Of a DNA stretch of 64,000 bases, positions 46,301 through 56,771 are shown piece after piece. The position numbers and the translations under genes were made by a program. The notes under the pieces were generated by a model. It did not search any database, was not told the origin of the DNA, and was given only the letters and a program-made list of their open reading frames with translations. The stretch's first letter is position 1. Every line of letters begins with the position of its first letter. This stretch comes from Marsupella aquatica (taxonomy: Eukaryota; Marchantiophyta), in assembly GCA_973895155.1 (NCBI GenBank), contig OZ316896.1:13888001-13952000 (forward strand), written 5' to 3'.

Positions 46301-48997
46301 ACACTTAAAGTAGGCAAGGGAGTTCTGCTCCTCTGTTCACCACAGCCAGTGTGCAGTTATCTATATGCTTTATTCCGGTATAGTGCTTTATTTCGCAAAA
46401 CACTCCAATAACACTACATTTCATAGGAGTGACGTCGCGGTGCTCACAGCAAATCCGAAAACAGCTGGGGTTGCGCGGTGGAATTTCCTTGCTCTCTGGG
46501 GATCGATCATTGTTACTGGCGAAGGTGAGTTAGGCAGCTCATCCCTTTGGTACGAAGCTTTCTGTTCCATTGATTGTCTTATTTCTGGCCGCGTTTAGCC
46601 ACGCGACTTCAAATTAGTTTATTGCTGGGGCGCAACAGACGAAGTGTCATGATTTTAACCACTCTTCTGCTCAAACAGAAAGATAACTGTTATCCTTCAA
46701 CAAACGACCTCATTTCAACTCCACGGACTTAAATAATTAATGTTTGTATGCTCGATGTAGGCGAAGAGGATGCACAACAATTTGTTGAAGACGTTTTCAG
46801 AAATGTTCCTGTAGAGCCTCGAGATGCTCGTGAGGTACTTTCAGTTTCTGCCTCTCTACTAGAATGCACTTTCTTGGTGGACAGATGGTTGCTTCCCGTT
46901 GATTGTGTGCTACTTCACATTTACTATGCGCCTCTGACATGTAAAGGGAAGCTCCCATGTCCAGGAGCCTTTGGCCTAGTAGTGCAGTAATGGCCTAAGA
47001 TTATACCCTATACATGCTTTGGCATTTGCTGTGATGCGGTTTTGAGCCCACCGAAATTGGTGAACAGAAGAAATATTTCACCATGAGATTGATTGGCTAT
47101 TGCAGGTCTCAGATGTGTTCTTCAAGCAGGAAATCGGAGATGTAATGATCACGTACGAGAACGAAATATTGCTGACAAATGAGAAAATCATCGAGGTAGC
47201 GTTTCAATGTGTTACCAAAATATGGCACAGCGAAATGCAATACTGGCGAATGCTTGCCCCGCATTTATGGTATGATTGGTCATGCGTCTTAATAATCGTT
47301 GAAAAGTATCCCATTTGGCCGGGACTTCTTTCCAACAAGCCTTTGCTGTTTGGTTCAGGGTAAAGGAGAACCTCTTCCTTTTACAGTGCCGAAAGTAAAT
47401 GTTCGAGTTGAGACAGCGGTAAGAAGCTCTGTATGCCCGCAAATGGTGCTCATATGAATTCCAATAACGTGCGAGATCCAGTTTGTTTGTGCCACATTGC
47501 ACATGAATAGTGATTGATTTGAACAGTTTTCATCCCTTCGCACTCAAGACATGGGTTTGTGGTGGTTGGCAGTTAGCAGTCGTGGACAAAAACGCTCGAA
47601 GGAATGGTGTTCATGAGGTAATTCTCATAGTTTAGACTTTTCGTGAAGATAAAGAAAGACTACAATTCTTTGTGCATTACTCCTGGCCCTCAACAGAAGG
47701 CTTAACTAGTAAATCACAAGCTCATAGACAGCAATTGCTCGTACAAACTCACTCGAATTTGTTTTATAGGGTTAGGTTTACGTATGATTTAGTAGACACC
47801 AAGCATCCTGATAACTTCAGTAGATTGACAGATGAATTGAGCATATGTCAAGTATGTTTGATGGGATGCCCGAAGTTGTCTGATGTGCTTGCAGCTGGAG
47901 TGCTTTAATTTGCTAATCTTGCCGTCATGTGGTCAAAGAATGAAATTTGGGCTTGTCCTTTCATCTTCAGATTGCTGCCGCTTTTGTTGAGTTCTGTTTC
48001 GCTGAACCTGCACAACGGGAGTACGCGAAGAGTGGATTCAGACCCTTCTTGGAGTCGGTGGGTTATAGTGGAGCTCCTCGTATTCAAACTATTTGTGGTC
48101 ACTTCTGTTTAAGGTTTACTTTAGTAGCGCAACTATCTAATGGGATTGTAGTTGGAGATGTGCCATGAAGGAAAGGTTGCTTTTACTGTTCAATTCTGCG
48201 GTCTGATGCATGACAGCTGTTTGGGGGCTGTTCTGTCATGCAGCAGACTTACAAGCTGGGTGTTCCCGTTCGGAAAAGTATCTTGAAAACAAAATAATGT
48301 AGAAGTCGTTGCATCAAGTAGAAGCTTTTCATTCCGATGGTTTTGAACCTCCTGCCTCACTATAAAGCACCTTTGAGGAATGATTTACGTATCTCTGAGC
48401 TTACTTCTATCTGTGCTATACATTTGTTCTGACAGAATTTGGAAAATTTGCTAACCTGTGATGTATTACGGGTGCTTCTTTTCAATAGCAGCGAGTGTAG
48501 ACAATATTTGTTAGGTTGTACATTTTTTATCCTAATCGTGTCGTTATTTTCAATCGTCTTGGATGGAGCAGGTGGCCGCCGAATTTGGATTTCCACCGAT
48601 AGAAAAGCCTTGGAGAGTGGAGGAAGAGATTGGAGATTGGGTTTTTGTCCAGGTAATTTCATTAACATTCTAATAACTGTTTTGCGTTTTGCGTGGTTGA
48701 TAAAGACTGCACGGTGAAGTTTGGTGATAGCTTCATATACAGTATTTCAATACTTCTTGTTCTCCAATTTGTATGGGTCTGTTTTTTATTTAAGCCACCA
48801 AATAATTACTTTGACAGGAATCGCTTTCTAATGGTGAATGTCAGTGTTGTTATTACCCTTCTCTTAATGAGCTGTCTACAAACATATTTCACTGAGTGAG
48901 TGTATGCATATTCTGCCATCAGAAAAAGTTCTTTGATGACAAGGCAATAGTTGATATCATCGAGGAGAACATTCGGGACACCAGGCTCGCATTATAA
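43377..48997 (+). CDS. SBP: Sulfate-binding protein of the plastid sulfate ABC permease
   Basis: A bacterial-type periplasmic sulfate/thiosulfate-binding protein (SbpA/CysP family) with a plant leader; in green algae the counterpart acts with SulP/SulP2/Sabc at the chloroplast envelope. Fourteen exons: 43377-43566, 44223-44485, 44792-44861, 45246-45289, 45569-45652, 45984-46078, 46427-46524, 46761-46834, 47106-47195, 47359-47418, 47573-47617, 47971-48057, 48572-48652, 48923-48997. Every phase matches; 451 residues. Residues 1 to about 120 are Ser/Ala/Arg-rich like a transit peptide. The mature part shows LAAFAVTKVAYEKITRLF, KKWLEETGQEVRFRL, AGSGTQARAVIDGL, ADVVSLALPLDVIKIQEAG, TRPGNPKQIMDWEDLAR, SDVAVLTANPKTAGVARWNF, FRNVPV and EIGDVMITYENEI, all family landmarks in order. 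One donor (46079, GTTTTC) is weak. A leader exon upstream (acceptor at 43324-43325) and the twin TATA boxes fit a spliced 5' leader. Confidence 0.92.
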
Positions 48998-49558
48998 AGT
49001 TTTGACCACCGTTTCAACGGCAAGTTGAAGACAGCTTTTCTAAATGCATACTTGGAAGGCTTCTTTTTGACTCCACTAGGCTGTACAGGAAAGGGAACTT
49101 TTAGGATGAAAGAGGCTAGGAAGCAGTTAATACATCTGGCCTCAGTTATTTCGGCATTACTGGAGAATTATGGGCAAGGTTTCCATAATTCGTTTCAGCT
49201 TTAAGTCTGCTTCAGAAGTCGTGCGGATCACGCTGCTGCAGTTTCCATTTTGGGAGTAAACTTCTGTACTCGATGAGAATAAGTGGGGGCGGCGAGCACT
49301 CTCAATGGGCGGGAAGCAGGTTCTCACTGTTGTCCTCATTTATCCATAAAGGAAGCTTGATAAGAGTATGAACTCTTATGGATGTTTAGTACTGAGAGAC
49401 TTGTCAGATTTGTCGTCACAGTGAAGCTGAGAGCAGAAACTCTGCATTTTTGAAGGGAAAGTTTTGGAAAGATGTCGCCAGCCTGCACTTATCCATGTTT
49501 GGCAATTATGCAAGCTACAATAGACAAGCTCCTGTCCCATAATCATACATCAAAATGT

Positions 49559-49777
49559 GATAATATATGGTTTGCACTCATCTATTTAAAGAAAATAAGG
49601 TCATATATGATGTGCATTCATTTATTTAAACAAAATAATGAGATGTTAGACACCATTGTAATATATGGTGTGGATTCATCTATTTCATATATGGTGTGCA
49701 TTCATCTATTTAAAGAAAATAAGGTAATATATGATGTGCATTCATTGATTTAAATAAAATAATGAGATGTCAGACAC
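49559..49777. repeat. Two-copy AT-rich tandem repeat, about 122-bp spacing
   Basis: The block atatatggt.tgcactcatc, tatttaaagaaaataaggt, then atatatgatgtgcattcat and aaataatgagatgt.agacac occurs at about 49559-49652 and again at 49686-49777, with an extra partial in between. The frame across it repeats Met-Cys-Ile-His-Leu-Phe-like words, which is repeat translation. Confidence 0.8.
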
Positions 49778-50427
49778 ACGCATGTGTCATATTTTGACTG
49801 AAATAGTAGGGAAGTTGGGTGAAATAGTAGGGAAGTTGGGGACAGGTCAGAGCATGCTTGACAACTAATTTTGAATGTACCAACCTCTTGTTTACAGGCA
49901 TTGTGGCTCATGGAGCCCAAAACAATGAGAATTGAAAAAAGGACATGACAGGTAGCAGGACGTTAGTACACTGAAAGGCCCAAAACAACTTTTTTCTTTG
50001 TACTATTTTTAGTACATGTAGCAGAGAAGTTTGATAATGTGTGGACCTGGAACCAAGTTTGATAATGCGTGGACCCCGAACCTTGACTGTGCCTTCGTCC
50101 CCATAAGTGCACTAAATTACAAAAAGAAAAACACAAAGTGAGTAAAGTTTTCAGACTGTAATGCAAGGTTAGAAAAATATTTTCTAATTTAAAAACAATC
50201 TGGGCAATGTTTAGATCAAGAAAGCCTGGATACAACTGCAAGTTGACCAGAATGCTCCCCTGGACTTTCACAACTCACAGGGCAGCTGTCAAAATGTAGA
50301 AAGTGGGCCCAAAATAGGTTTCATAATTCTGTCCCAAAAATGATCTAACATTGGGTTAACCAAAGACATAGGGTTAAGTGCGCCCATAGTTGCACCCTAT
50401 TGTAGACCCACTGTTAGGTACCCAGCT

Positions 50428-50566
50428 CGTTCCTGTTTACTGGACAAGGTGCTCCCCCTCTTGCTCCAGTAGTTAAATTTCTGGTTAACCTTACTTCGTT
50501 CCTGTTTACTGGACAAGGTGCTCCCCCTCTTGCTCCCAGTAGTTAAATTTCTGGTTAACCTTCCTT
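50428..50566. repeat. 69-bp tandem duplication
   Basis: cgttcctgtttactggacaa, then ggtgctccccctcttgctcc and agttaaatttctggttaacc occurs at 50428-50496 and 50497-50566 with one inserted base. Confidence 0.85.
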
Positions 50567-51952
50567 TCTTGTGAGCCAGCTTGTACAGGTCTCCCGTTCT
50601 TTGGTCACCACGACCCTTCGTCCACGTGGGTGCCAACCCCCTTTGTGGACCAGCCTTTGTATGCCAACCCCCTTTGTAGACCAGCCTTTGTATGCAGTGT
50701 TTTGAATGAATTTCAACTGGTTTTTTCGAGCCAAGTTTAAGGAGAAAATGAAGGTATTCTGTGATTGTTAGCTGGTTCTCAGTCCATCAATGTTGGTAAC
50801 CAGCAGTATAAGTTGCATCCATCATCTCTCTTCACGATTGTGCTTCATATCCAGTTGTGGACAGTGCTCAGATAACCCATATTGGTGCAACCCGTAGAAC
50901 TCCAGCAGAAAAGAGAAACTGTAACTACTCGAACTTGTCTTACTTTGTCTTTCTCAGGTGGGCTCTCAACTTCACAGCCCATCTCTCTTTTGCCTCCATG
51001 CAGAGCTTTATTTTCTGATTGAACATTCCTCTTTGAAATTTCTAAGCGCGGACTTGAGCTCTGAAATTTCTAATTGAACAAATGGAGCTCAAAAATTTCT
51101 AAGCGAAGGTTAGAGCTCTAGTCGAGCAATGGAGCTCTGAAATTTGTAATCGAACATTGGAGCCCTGAAATTCCTAAGCAATCCCGAAATGTCGTAGAGT
51201 GGAGTCTGAGGGGCCCACTCAAGTAACAGATCAGGCAGCTTGAACATACTAATCGAAAATAACTAGGCAGTGCTCCACTGTTTAACTTCAAGTGTCCTCT
51301 GAAATCTCCACATGACAGTGCTCTCTTCTCAACGCACCTTGGGACGTCCTGCATAGCACGAGTGTGTTCCATCTTCCTAGTCCTCCTGCGCAGCTCTCGA
51401 CCGATTTCTGGTATTGCATACAGTTTCTCCAACCATAATCTGTGGTGCCACCGAAAACTGGTGCCACCATAATTGGATATGGTAACCATGGTTTCAAGGT
51501 GAACTTCCATCCGATATGGTGGTCACATTTCTGTCTCTTTACTTTTCTGCAGAATCGTGATTGTGAGGGGAAGCTGATTCCATTGGAGTCATTGTGGACA
51601 ACGTGAGATGCAATCTTAGAATGTTTATAGAATATGGATCACATACATTCCAACGAACAAAAAAAGTCAAAACAGAGAATGTTTCTAAGATATAGATATA
51701 TACAGAAAGAGCTGAACCTGGAAACAGTCATGCTAAAGAACAGAAAGAGCTAAATCTGGAAGGGACACACGGGATCCCGAAGGCAGGAGACCCTGGATTA
51801 TAAAGTTTTTCCGAATTTCGCAAAAGCCACCGAAAAAGGCTTTAAAAATGAACATTTGGTAGGTTTTGTGGCGCCCCTCCAGCATCTTTATGGACTAAAT
51901 GGAGCACAAGGATGGATTCAGGACTTGATCAGTGTTGGAACTTTCAACAGCA

Positions 51953-52023
51953 TGGTCCGGCAAGGAATTGAACCTAGGACCTCCCGTGTACATCGTAGTG
52001 CTCTACCACTGAGCTACAGGCCC
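51953..52023 (-). other. tRNA-like Pol III unit inside TRIM LTR (copy 1)
   Basis: On minus it begins GGGCCTGTAGCTCAGTGG and has a perfect A box (TAGCTCAGTGG) and D stem (GCTC/GAGC), a seven-base anticodon-like loop ATGTACA (GTA by position), and a T arm with TTCAATT and B-box GGTTCAATTCC. The acceptor stem pairs at five of seven positions, and the anticodon stem is weak. It is therefore a tRNA relic, not a working tRNA gene. Confidence 0.7.
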
Positions 52024-52222
52024 TTTGTGGGGGTATCCATCTTCATTTGAGTGTGGTTCATTTCCAACACCCACCCTTGAGCCTCACTCGCTACAAGGGA
52101 AACTCCTTTTCTTTGGCTCTGATACCATGTTGGAACTTTCAACAGCATGGACCGGCTAGGAATTGCTACAAGGGAAACTCCTTTTCTTTGGCTCTGATAC
52201 CATGTTGGAACTTTCAACAGCA

Positions 52223-52293
52223 TGGACCGGCTAGGAATTGAACCTAGGACCTCCCGTGTACATCGTAATGCTCTACCACTGAGCTACAGGCCC
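52223..52293 (-). other. tRNA-like Pol III unit inside TRIM LTR (copy 2)
   Basis: Same 71-base unit as in the first LTR, differing at four or so positions. Here the T stem CTAGG/CCTAG pairs perfectly. A and B boxes are both preserved. The preserved promoter boxes against a failing acceptor stem suggest that promoter function, not tRNA function, has been kept. Confidence 0.7.
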
Positions 52294-52560
52294 TTTGTGG
52301 CTGTATCCATCTTCGTTAGAGTGTGGTTCATTTCCAACAATCCCCCTCTGACGATCAGTCTTAAAAAAATTTAACAAATGCATGAAGTCTACCGCAGTCG
52401 TGGTCGGATGTGCCTCCACTACACACTACTTGACTCGGGGCCCCACAAAACCTACCAAATGTTGTTTTTTTGTAAACTTTAATGTTTTAGTGGATGATGA
52501 GGAATACGAAGACCTTGCTGGCACCAACAGCGAGAAGCAAGTCCAGAAAGTCTGCTGCAC

Positions 52561-52760
52561 AGCGACGGTCAATTAGCGAACATATTGCCGATTGATACGA
52601 GGGAGAACGAAAGCCTGCTGGTTAGCGAGGGTCAAATAGCGAAACATTTCCGATTGATATCAGGGAGAAAGAAAGCCTGCCGCGTAGGACGGTCAATTAT
52701 CGAACACGGTAACGATTGATGTCATAGAGAAGGAAGGCTGCTGCATAGCGACGGTCCGCC
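52561..52760. repeat. Three-and-a-bit copy 61-bp minisatellite upstream of AIM24 gene
   Basis: Units carry cggtcaattagcgaac, cgattgatatcagggaga and aagcctgctgc, with period about 61-62 and moderate divergence. They end at the partial unit gcatagcgacggtc about 130 bases before the AIM24 start codon, so they lie in its promoter or leader. Confidence 0.8.
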
Positions 52761-52890
52761 TTATAGTAAGAGTGGTGGAGTTTGGAACTGAACAACCGAC
52801 ATTTGATTGACGATCCTTCTTCACAATCGCAACCTGAGACGATTCCGAACGATTACATCTGTTTGGAGTTGGAGAGAGAGCGAGATAGAG

Positions 52891-53628
52891 ATGGCTTACA
52901 CTCTGGATCAGTATGCGCATATGAACGCGCAACACCAGCAGAATGTGCAGTCATTCGAGTTGCCACACGGCAACGAGAAGATGCTGGAAGTGAATTTCGG
53001 AGTGCCGAGCAGCACCGGCGCTCCGCTCTCGATGGTGTGGACCAAGCACAACTCCATGGTGGCGTATAGGGGCGAGGTGAGCTTCAGGCGGGAAGGATTC
53101 ATGCAGCACGGCGTGGGTAACATGTTGAAGAAGGCCATGAGCAGCGAGGGCACCACTCTCACGCAGGCCACCGCCAACGGCCGGGCGCAGCTCTACTTGG
53201 CCGACTACGGAAAGGTGATCACCATTTTCAGACTGCAGGGTGACTCGATCAGCGTCAATGGCGATGACTTGCTCGCCTTCGAGCCCACCGTGACCCACAA
53301 GATCAAAATGTTGAAGAATGTCTCGTCGATCGTTGCAGGAGGGCTCCTCAACATAAAGCTGACCGGGCACGGGTTCGTTGCTATCTTGACTCACGGGAAG
53401 CCCATCACCCTCGCGGTTGGGCCGGGGCTGCCTCCAGTGCATACCGACCCCGATGCCACTGTGGCTTGGTCAGGAGATCTGTCGCCGGACTTCAAGACCG
53501 ACGTTCAATTCAAAACGCTATTCGGGCGTGGCAGTGGAGAGAGCTTCCAAATGAAATTCGATGGCAACCGTGGACCTCCTGGCTTTGTGCTAGTGCAGCC
53601 CTACGAAGAGAATACTAAAGCAGTTTAG
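52891..53628 (+). CDS. AIM24-like: AIM24-family protein (DUF124), intronless
   Basis: A 245-residue single-exon protein of the AIM24/DUF124 family (trimeric beta-barrel fold). In yeast Aim24 is a mitochondrial inner-membrane protein that supports cristae organisation; many bacteria and archaea have small cytosolic homologues of this length. Family landmarks: LEVNFGVPSSTGAPLSMVWT, a MVAYRGEVSFRRE strand, ARAQLYLADYGKVI-like glycine turns (GRAQLYLADYGKVITIF), ISVNGDDLLAFEPTV, GLLNIKLTGHGFVAILTHGK and GGLPPVHTDPDATVAW-like end (VAWSGDLSPDF). Start chosen at ATG MAYTLDQYAH, preceded by a purine-rich leader. No obvious mitochondrial presequence is visible. Codons are G/C-rich at third positions, unlike the AT-rich surroundings. 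Retroposition or horizontal acquisition could explain this, though many plant lineages have not been checked. Confidence 0.85.
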   Translation: MAYTLDQYAHMNAQHQQNVQSFELPHGNEKMLEVNFGVPSSTGAPLSMVWTKHNSMVAYRGEVSFRREGFMQHGVGNMLKKAMSSEGTTLTQATANGRAQLYLADYGKVITIFRLQGDSISVNGDDLLAFEPTVTHKIKMLKNVSSIVAGGLLNIKLTGHGFVAILTHGKPITLAVGPGLPPVHTDPDATVAWSGDLSPDFKTDVQFKTLFGRGSGESFQMKFDGNRGPPGFVLVQPYEENTKAV

Positions 53629-53874
53629 CGCAAGCTGCGATCTAGCAAGTGAAATCAAATTCCGCAATGGGCTGACCGTGATTTCTTCAGTATGCACAAT
53701 GTCTCTGTTGTTTTGTGTTCTGACATTCATTCACTCTTCGATTCATCCTCGGCGGCTGAGTGTTTCTGCTACAGTTCCTTGTTCAATCGATTTGTACATT
53801 GAGTGTTACAGTGCTGCCTCTGCTTGCATCCAACCGAGCAGTTCAGCTTCGTCAGAATTGAAGTGCGGCATGAT

Positions 53875-53980
53875 GGCAAGTAATTGATCCTCTCTTACAC
53901 AGCTAAACTTTCATAATGTGGGACCATGGCAAGTAATATATCCTCTCTTACACAGCTAAACTTTCATAATGTGGGACCAC
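53875..53980. repeat. 53-bp tandem duplication
   Basis: ggcaagtaatt.atcctctct followed by tacacagctaaactttcata and atgtgggacca is present at 53875-53927 and 53928-53980, nearly identical, so recent. Confidence 0.9.
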
Positions 53981-54014
53981 GAATTGTATCGACTTCTCTG
54001 TTTGTGAGAGTTCT

Positions 54015-54180
54015 GACCAAATGCACCCGAGTAGTTGATGTGAACTTACTACAATTTGCTAGGGAGCTTTTGATGTTTGAACTGGAGCCCATTCATTGAC
54101 CAAATGCACCCGAGTAGTTGATGTGAACTTACTACAATTTGCTAGGGAGCTTTTGAAGTTTGATCTGGAGCCCATTCATT
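54015..54180. repeat. 83-bp tandem duplication
   Basis: gaccaaatgcacccgagtag, then ttgatgtgaacttactacaa and tttgctagggagcttttga and the tail to attcatt is present at 54015-54097 and 54098-54180 with two or three differences. Confidence 0.92.
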
Positions 54181-55280
54181 GACCAGATGTAGAGCAAACC
54201 CTGCACAAATGTTGAGGCTCGCTCTGCAACAATTTCTGAAGCAACCTTTCCGAATATCAATTTTGAACCCAGTTATGGTAGTTGTTCTTCAGGTATATTA
54301 AAATCGCTTCAAGAACCCTTAGGAAGCTGTTCAAAGAAACACAGAGATTGCATCAAGAGATCTTGTCGCCATTGGAGGCCCATTGTGTTCATACACAAAG
54401 CTGGACTTACCTGTACAAGTATGGATCGCCATAGCCACTGTATGGTTGATCGAACCGTCAGGAATTTAACTAGGCGCTTTCTCCGAAGCTGTGCAGACTA
54501 AGATTCCGTGTTTAGTTTGACTTACGACTGTTGCTCCAGATGATTGTAATGTTCGATTGGTGTACTTTTCAAAAGTATTCTCTTGCAGGCGAAGTTCTGG
54601 CTTCTGCAATGCTGGCCGACTTTCTAGTTCTATATCTAATGTAGCACACATTTAGAGGAACTTCCTGCACATTTACGGCTGGAGAAACAGGATTTGATTT
54701 GCCTTCTCAGTGAGGTTCAACATTTCTCGTTCAAAAGTTTTGAATCTAACTTTTCAACGTTTCACAGAAAGTTTAATTTGGAAGTCATTCTTGATGTAAG
54801 CAGAATTCTTTTACGTCAATCCAACACACCAAAGGAAAACCGTCAGATTCTAGAATTATTAAAATGAATGCATTGGAACGATCAGAGGATTAATCTTTAA
54901 GAAAAAGGGGTCATAGAATTTGTGGCCGCCGGACAGGCCTGAAGCATTTGGTCTGTCTGTGCTAGTGAACAAGATTGCCTCAGTCCATCTTGTACTGAGC
55001 TTTGATGCTCATGCCTCAAATCTAGACTACTTCCAGCATGAGACATGATTGCCAAAGTTTATTTTGTTACTCCATGATGTGGTTTCTTAAACTTATTCTT
55101 TGATATGTCTAGTTTATTTCACCCACCACTTATGAGACACCAAAACTTGAAGCAGCAATCAATCAATTCTTCTCATTCACTGGTCAGTATTTCCTTCCCC
55201 AATAGAGTTTTGCAAGAATCGCTAATGAGAATGACCAAATTCCGAAGTTGCATGAGAGTGTGTAACTTATTTACAATCCA

Positions 55281-55692
55281 TCAGGTCAAAGGTGTAAGCA
55301 AAGGTTTGCCCGACAAGTGGGCTTCCAAGTTGATTAGAACAAGGTCTGCCATACCCTGCTTTGTGTCCATGGTGCCAAATCTCACATGTGACAGACATAC
55401 AGTAGTATCTCGCTTGAGCAGCTCCTCTGGCACAAAATGCTCTGTCTCAAAAAAAGGCCTCTGGCAATATTCACCAGGTAACCTTTTGGCCCGAGTGCAT
55501 CCAGATTTCACCATTATGACTCTGGTAGTCTCCTCCGTCAAAGCTTGTATTTGCTATGTAATCTGTCACGACATCCGGAACAACCAGACCATGTTCCTTG
55601 CAACATTGCAAATCGACATTGTGCACTCCGGTCCCAAAGTGCAGCACGCAACAATCTCCAAATCCGGCAGCGTGCCGGCTAGATCCTCTCAC
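55281..55692 (-). pseudogene. Hydroxypyruvate/glyoxylate reductase (HPR2/HPR3-like) pseudogene
   Basis: On minus, the 55692-55471 frame carries VLHFGTGVHNVDLQCCKEHG and [13 protein letters not shown], matching the substrate-domain strand and helix of NADPH hydroxypyruvate reductases (GVGLDKIDL..CKE-type). The adjacent frame (55541-55281) carries [11 protein letters not shown]-like residues, [20 protein letters not shown], then [20 protein letters not shown] and [10 protein letters not shown], the family's C-terminus. The whole NAD(P)-binding core between them (about 150 residues, including the glycine-rich motif) is missing, and the reading frame changes. The exon junctions seem absent, so it may be a processed copy. 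The 198-codon plus-strand frame over it is antisense shadow. Confidence 0.7.
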
Positions 55693-56762
55693 CTTGGTTG
55701 AATTGTCTATGACAATGTTCGGGTAAAGGCTTCTTCTCTTTCAGGAAAGCCTCTTCCTCTTGCAAGCCCTTTGACATTGGCTAGTGATCGAATTTGGCCT
55801 AGAGAGGTGTGACCGGAGGCCTTACCACAACCGGTTTCGCTGTAATTGCCAACCAGCTCCACCACCCACTGTCTCGGAGATTGAAAGACAGATTTAAAGT
55901 TCCCACTCAGTCCACATCAGAAAAGGCTCAAATTCACTGCCAACGACCTGCTATCCCTGGTGGAAATGCTCCAATGGTTGAAGACATTGGGACTGCTTCG
56001 TAGTGTTCCTCGTTGTGATGGACCCGGTAGTATTGACCCAAAGAAACTCACTCCCTGACGACAAAGGGGCACAGATACAAGAAGCAGACCGACTTTTCTC
56101 TGCAAATGTCGAGCACCTGTCACCTTTCCAACTTCGTCCATTTTGTTTCCTTGAGCTGTTCATCTAATGAGGAAGATGAACAGCCTAAACCCTAAACCCG
56201 AAACCCTCATTTCATTCAGAGAATGAACACAATCTCATCGTAGACATCGGGATTCTGTACGCCCCCTGGCCTTTGTTATACCTGTATTTTCGTTATAAAG
56301 GGCTTTGCACCCCCTTTAGGGCGCTTTTAATAGCTTTTTTTTCCTTCCTCTTCTTCTACTTGTTGCCGGGAGCTGTTCCCCTCCATTTTAACCGCTTTGA
56401 CAGGGGGACCGGCCCCCTCTGAGACCTGTCGGACTGTGTGGGAATATTCCTGAAAAACATAGAGCTATTTTTTGGCCGTCCGACAAAGCTTCCGTCCGCC
56501 GAACGGTAAGTTTTTTGGTTCTTTTTTGGCGAGGACGTTGCCACTGGAGTTAGCAACACGGCGCACCAATCACATCACGATTCCGACAACGGGTTGTACT
56601 TGGTATTTTGGTTATTCTCCGAGGTGGTCAAAACGGGGGAGTTTCCCAAGGTTTTACCCACCCCGACCAAAATTTGAATAACTTATTCGTCGAATTTTGA
56701 TTTTGATTTCAGCTTTCAGTATTGGACTCCTAGCTTTGTGGGTTACGCGGCGGTGTTGAGTT
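55693..56762. other. Flank and probable 5' part of the copia element
   Basis: No gene. A short telomere-like cctaaaccctaaaccc lies near 56188. Pyrimidine- and G-rich stretches at 56270-56700 probably contain the damaged 5' LTR and leader of the copia element, but I could not define LTR ends or a clean primer-binding site. Confidence 0.35.
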
Positions 56763-56771
56763 TTGAGTTTT

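Larger units (their letters stand above)
48998..51932. other. SBP 3' flank and repeat-rich intergenic DNA
   Basis: No gene supported. It holds tandem repeats at 49559-49777 and 50428-50566 (listed separately). It also has a short doublet near 50630-50695 (tgccaacccc, ctttgt.gaccagcctttg) and several copies of gagctctgaaatttctaa near 51055-51170. Confidence 0.5.
51933..52339 (-). mobile_element. TRIM (terminal-repeat retrotransposon in miniature) with tRNA-like LTRs
   Basis: Two 137-bp LTRs (51933-52069 and 52203-52339) start TGTTGGAA and end TTCCAACA. On the minus strand, the LTR at 52339-52203 is followed directly by TGGTATCAGAGCC, a perfect initiator-methionine-tRNA primer-binding site (complement at 52190-52202, and again at 52115-52127). 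The other LTR is preceded by AAGGGTGGG, a polypurine tract. The interior is only about 60 bases. A 75-bp tandem copy (52128-52202) repeats an LTR start plus the primer site. Each LTR carries a 71-nt tRNA-like unit. There is no coding capacity. Flanks (atcag / atccc) do not give a clean 5-base target duplication. Confidence 0.8.
53629..55280. other. AIM24 3' flank, minisatellite doublets, no gene
   Basis: Contains the probable 3' untranslated region and two tandem duplications (listed separately). Remaining frames are short and unremarkable. Confidence 0.5.

Noticed and set aside
51856-52050. Plus-strand frame with GIEPRTSRVHRSALPLSYRP
   Set aside because: This is the well-known translation of a reversed tRNA-like sequence; the real feature is the tRNA-like unit on the minus strand.
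51953-52293. Functional tRNA genes (Tyr-like GTA loop)
   Set aside because: Acceptor and anticodon stems have mismatches and both copies lie at the same place inside LTRs, so these are element parts and not host tRNA genes.
55105-55701. 198-codon plus-strand open frame
   Set aside because: Antisense to the hydroxypyruvate-reductase-like pseudogene, whose family blocks are clear on the minus strand.
56185-56205. Interstitial telomere
   Set aside because: Only about two CCCTAAA-type units; too short to mean anything.
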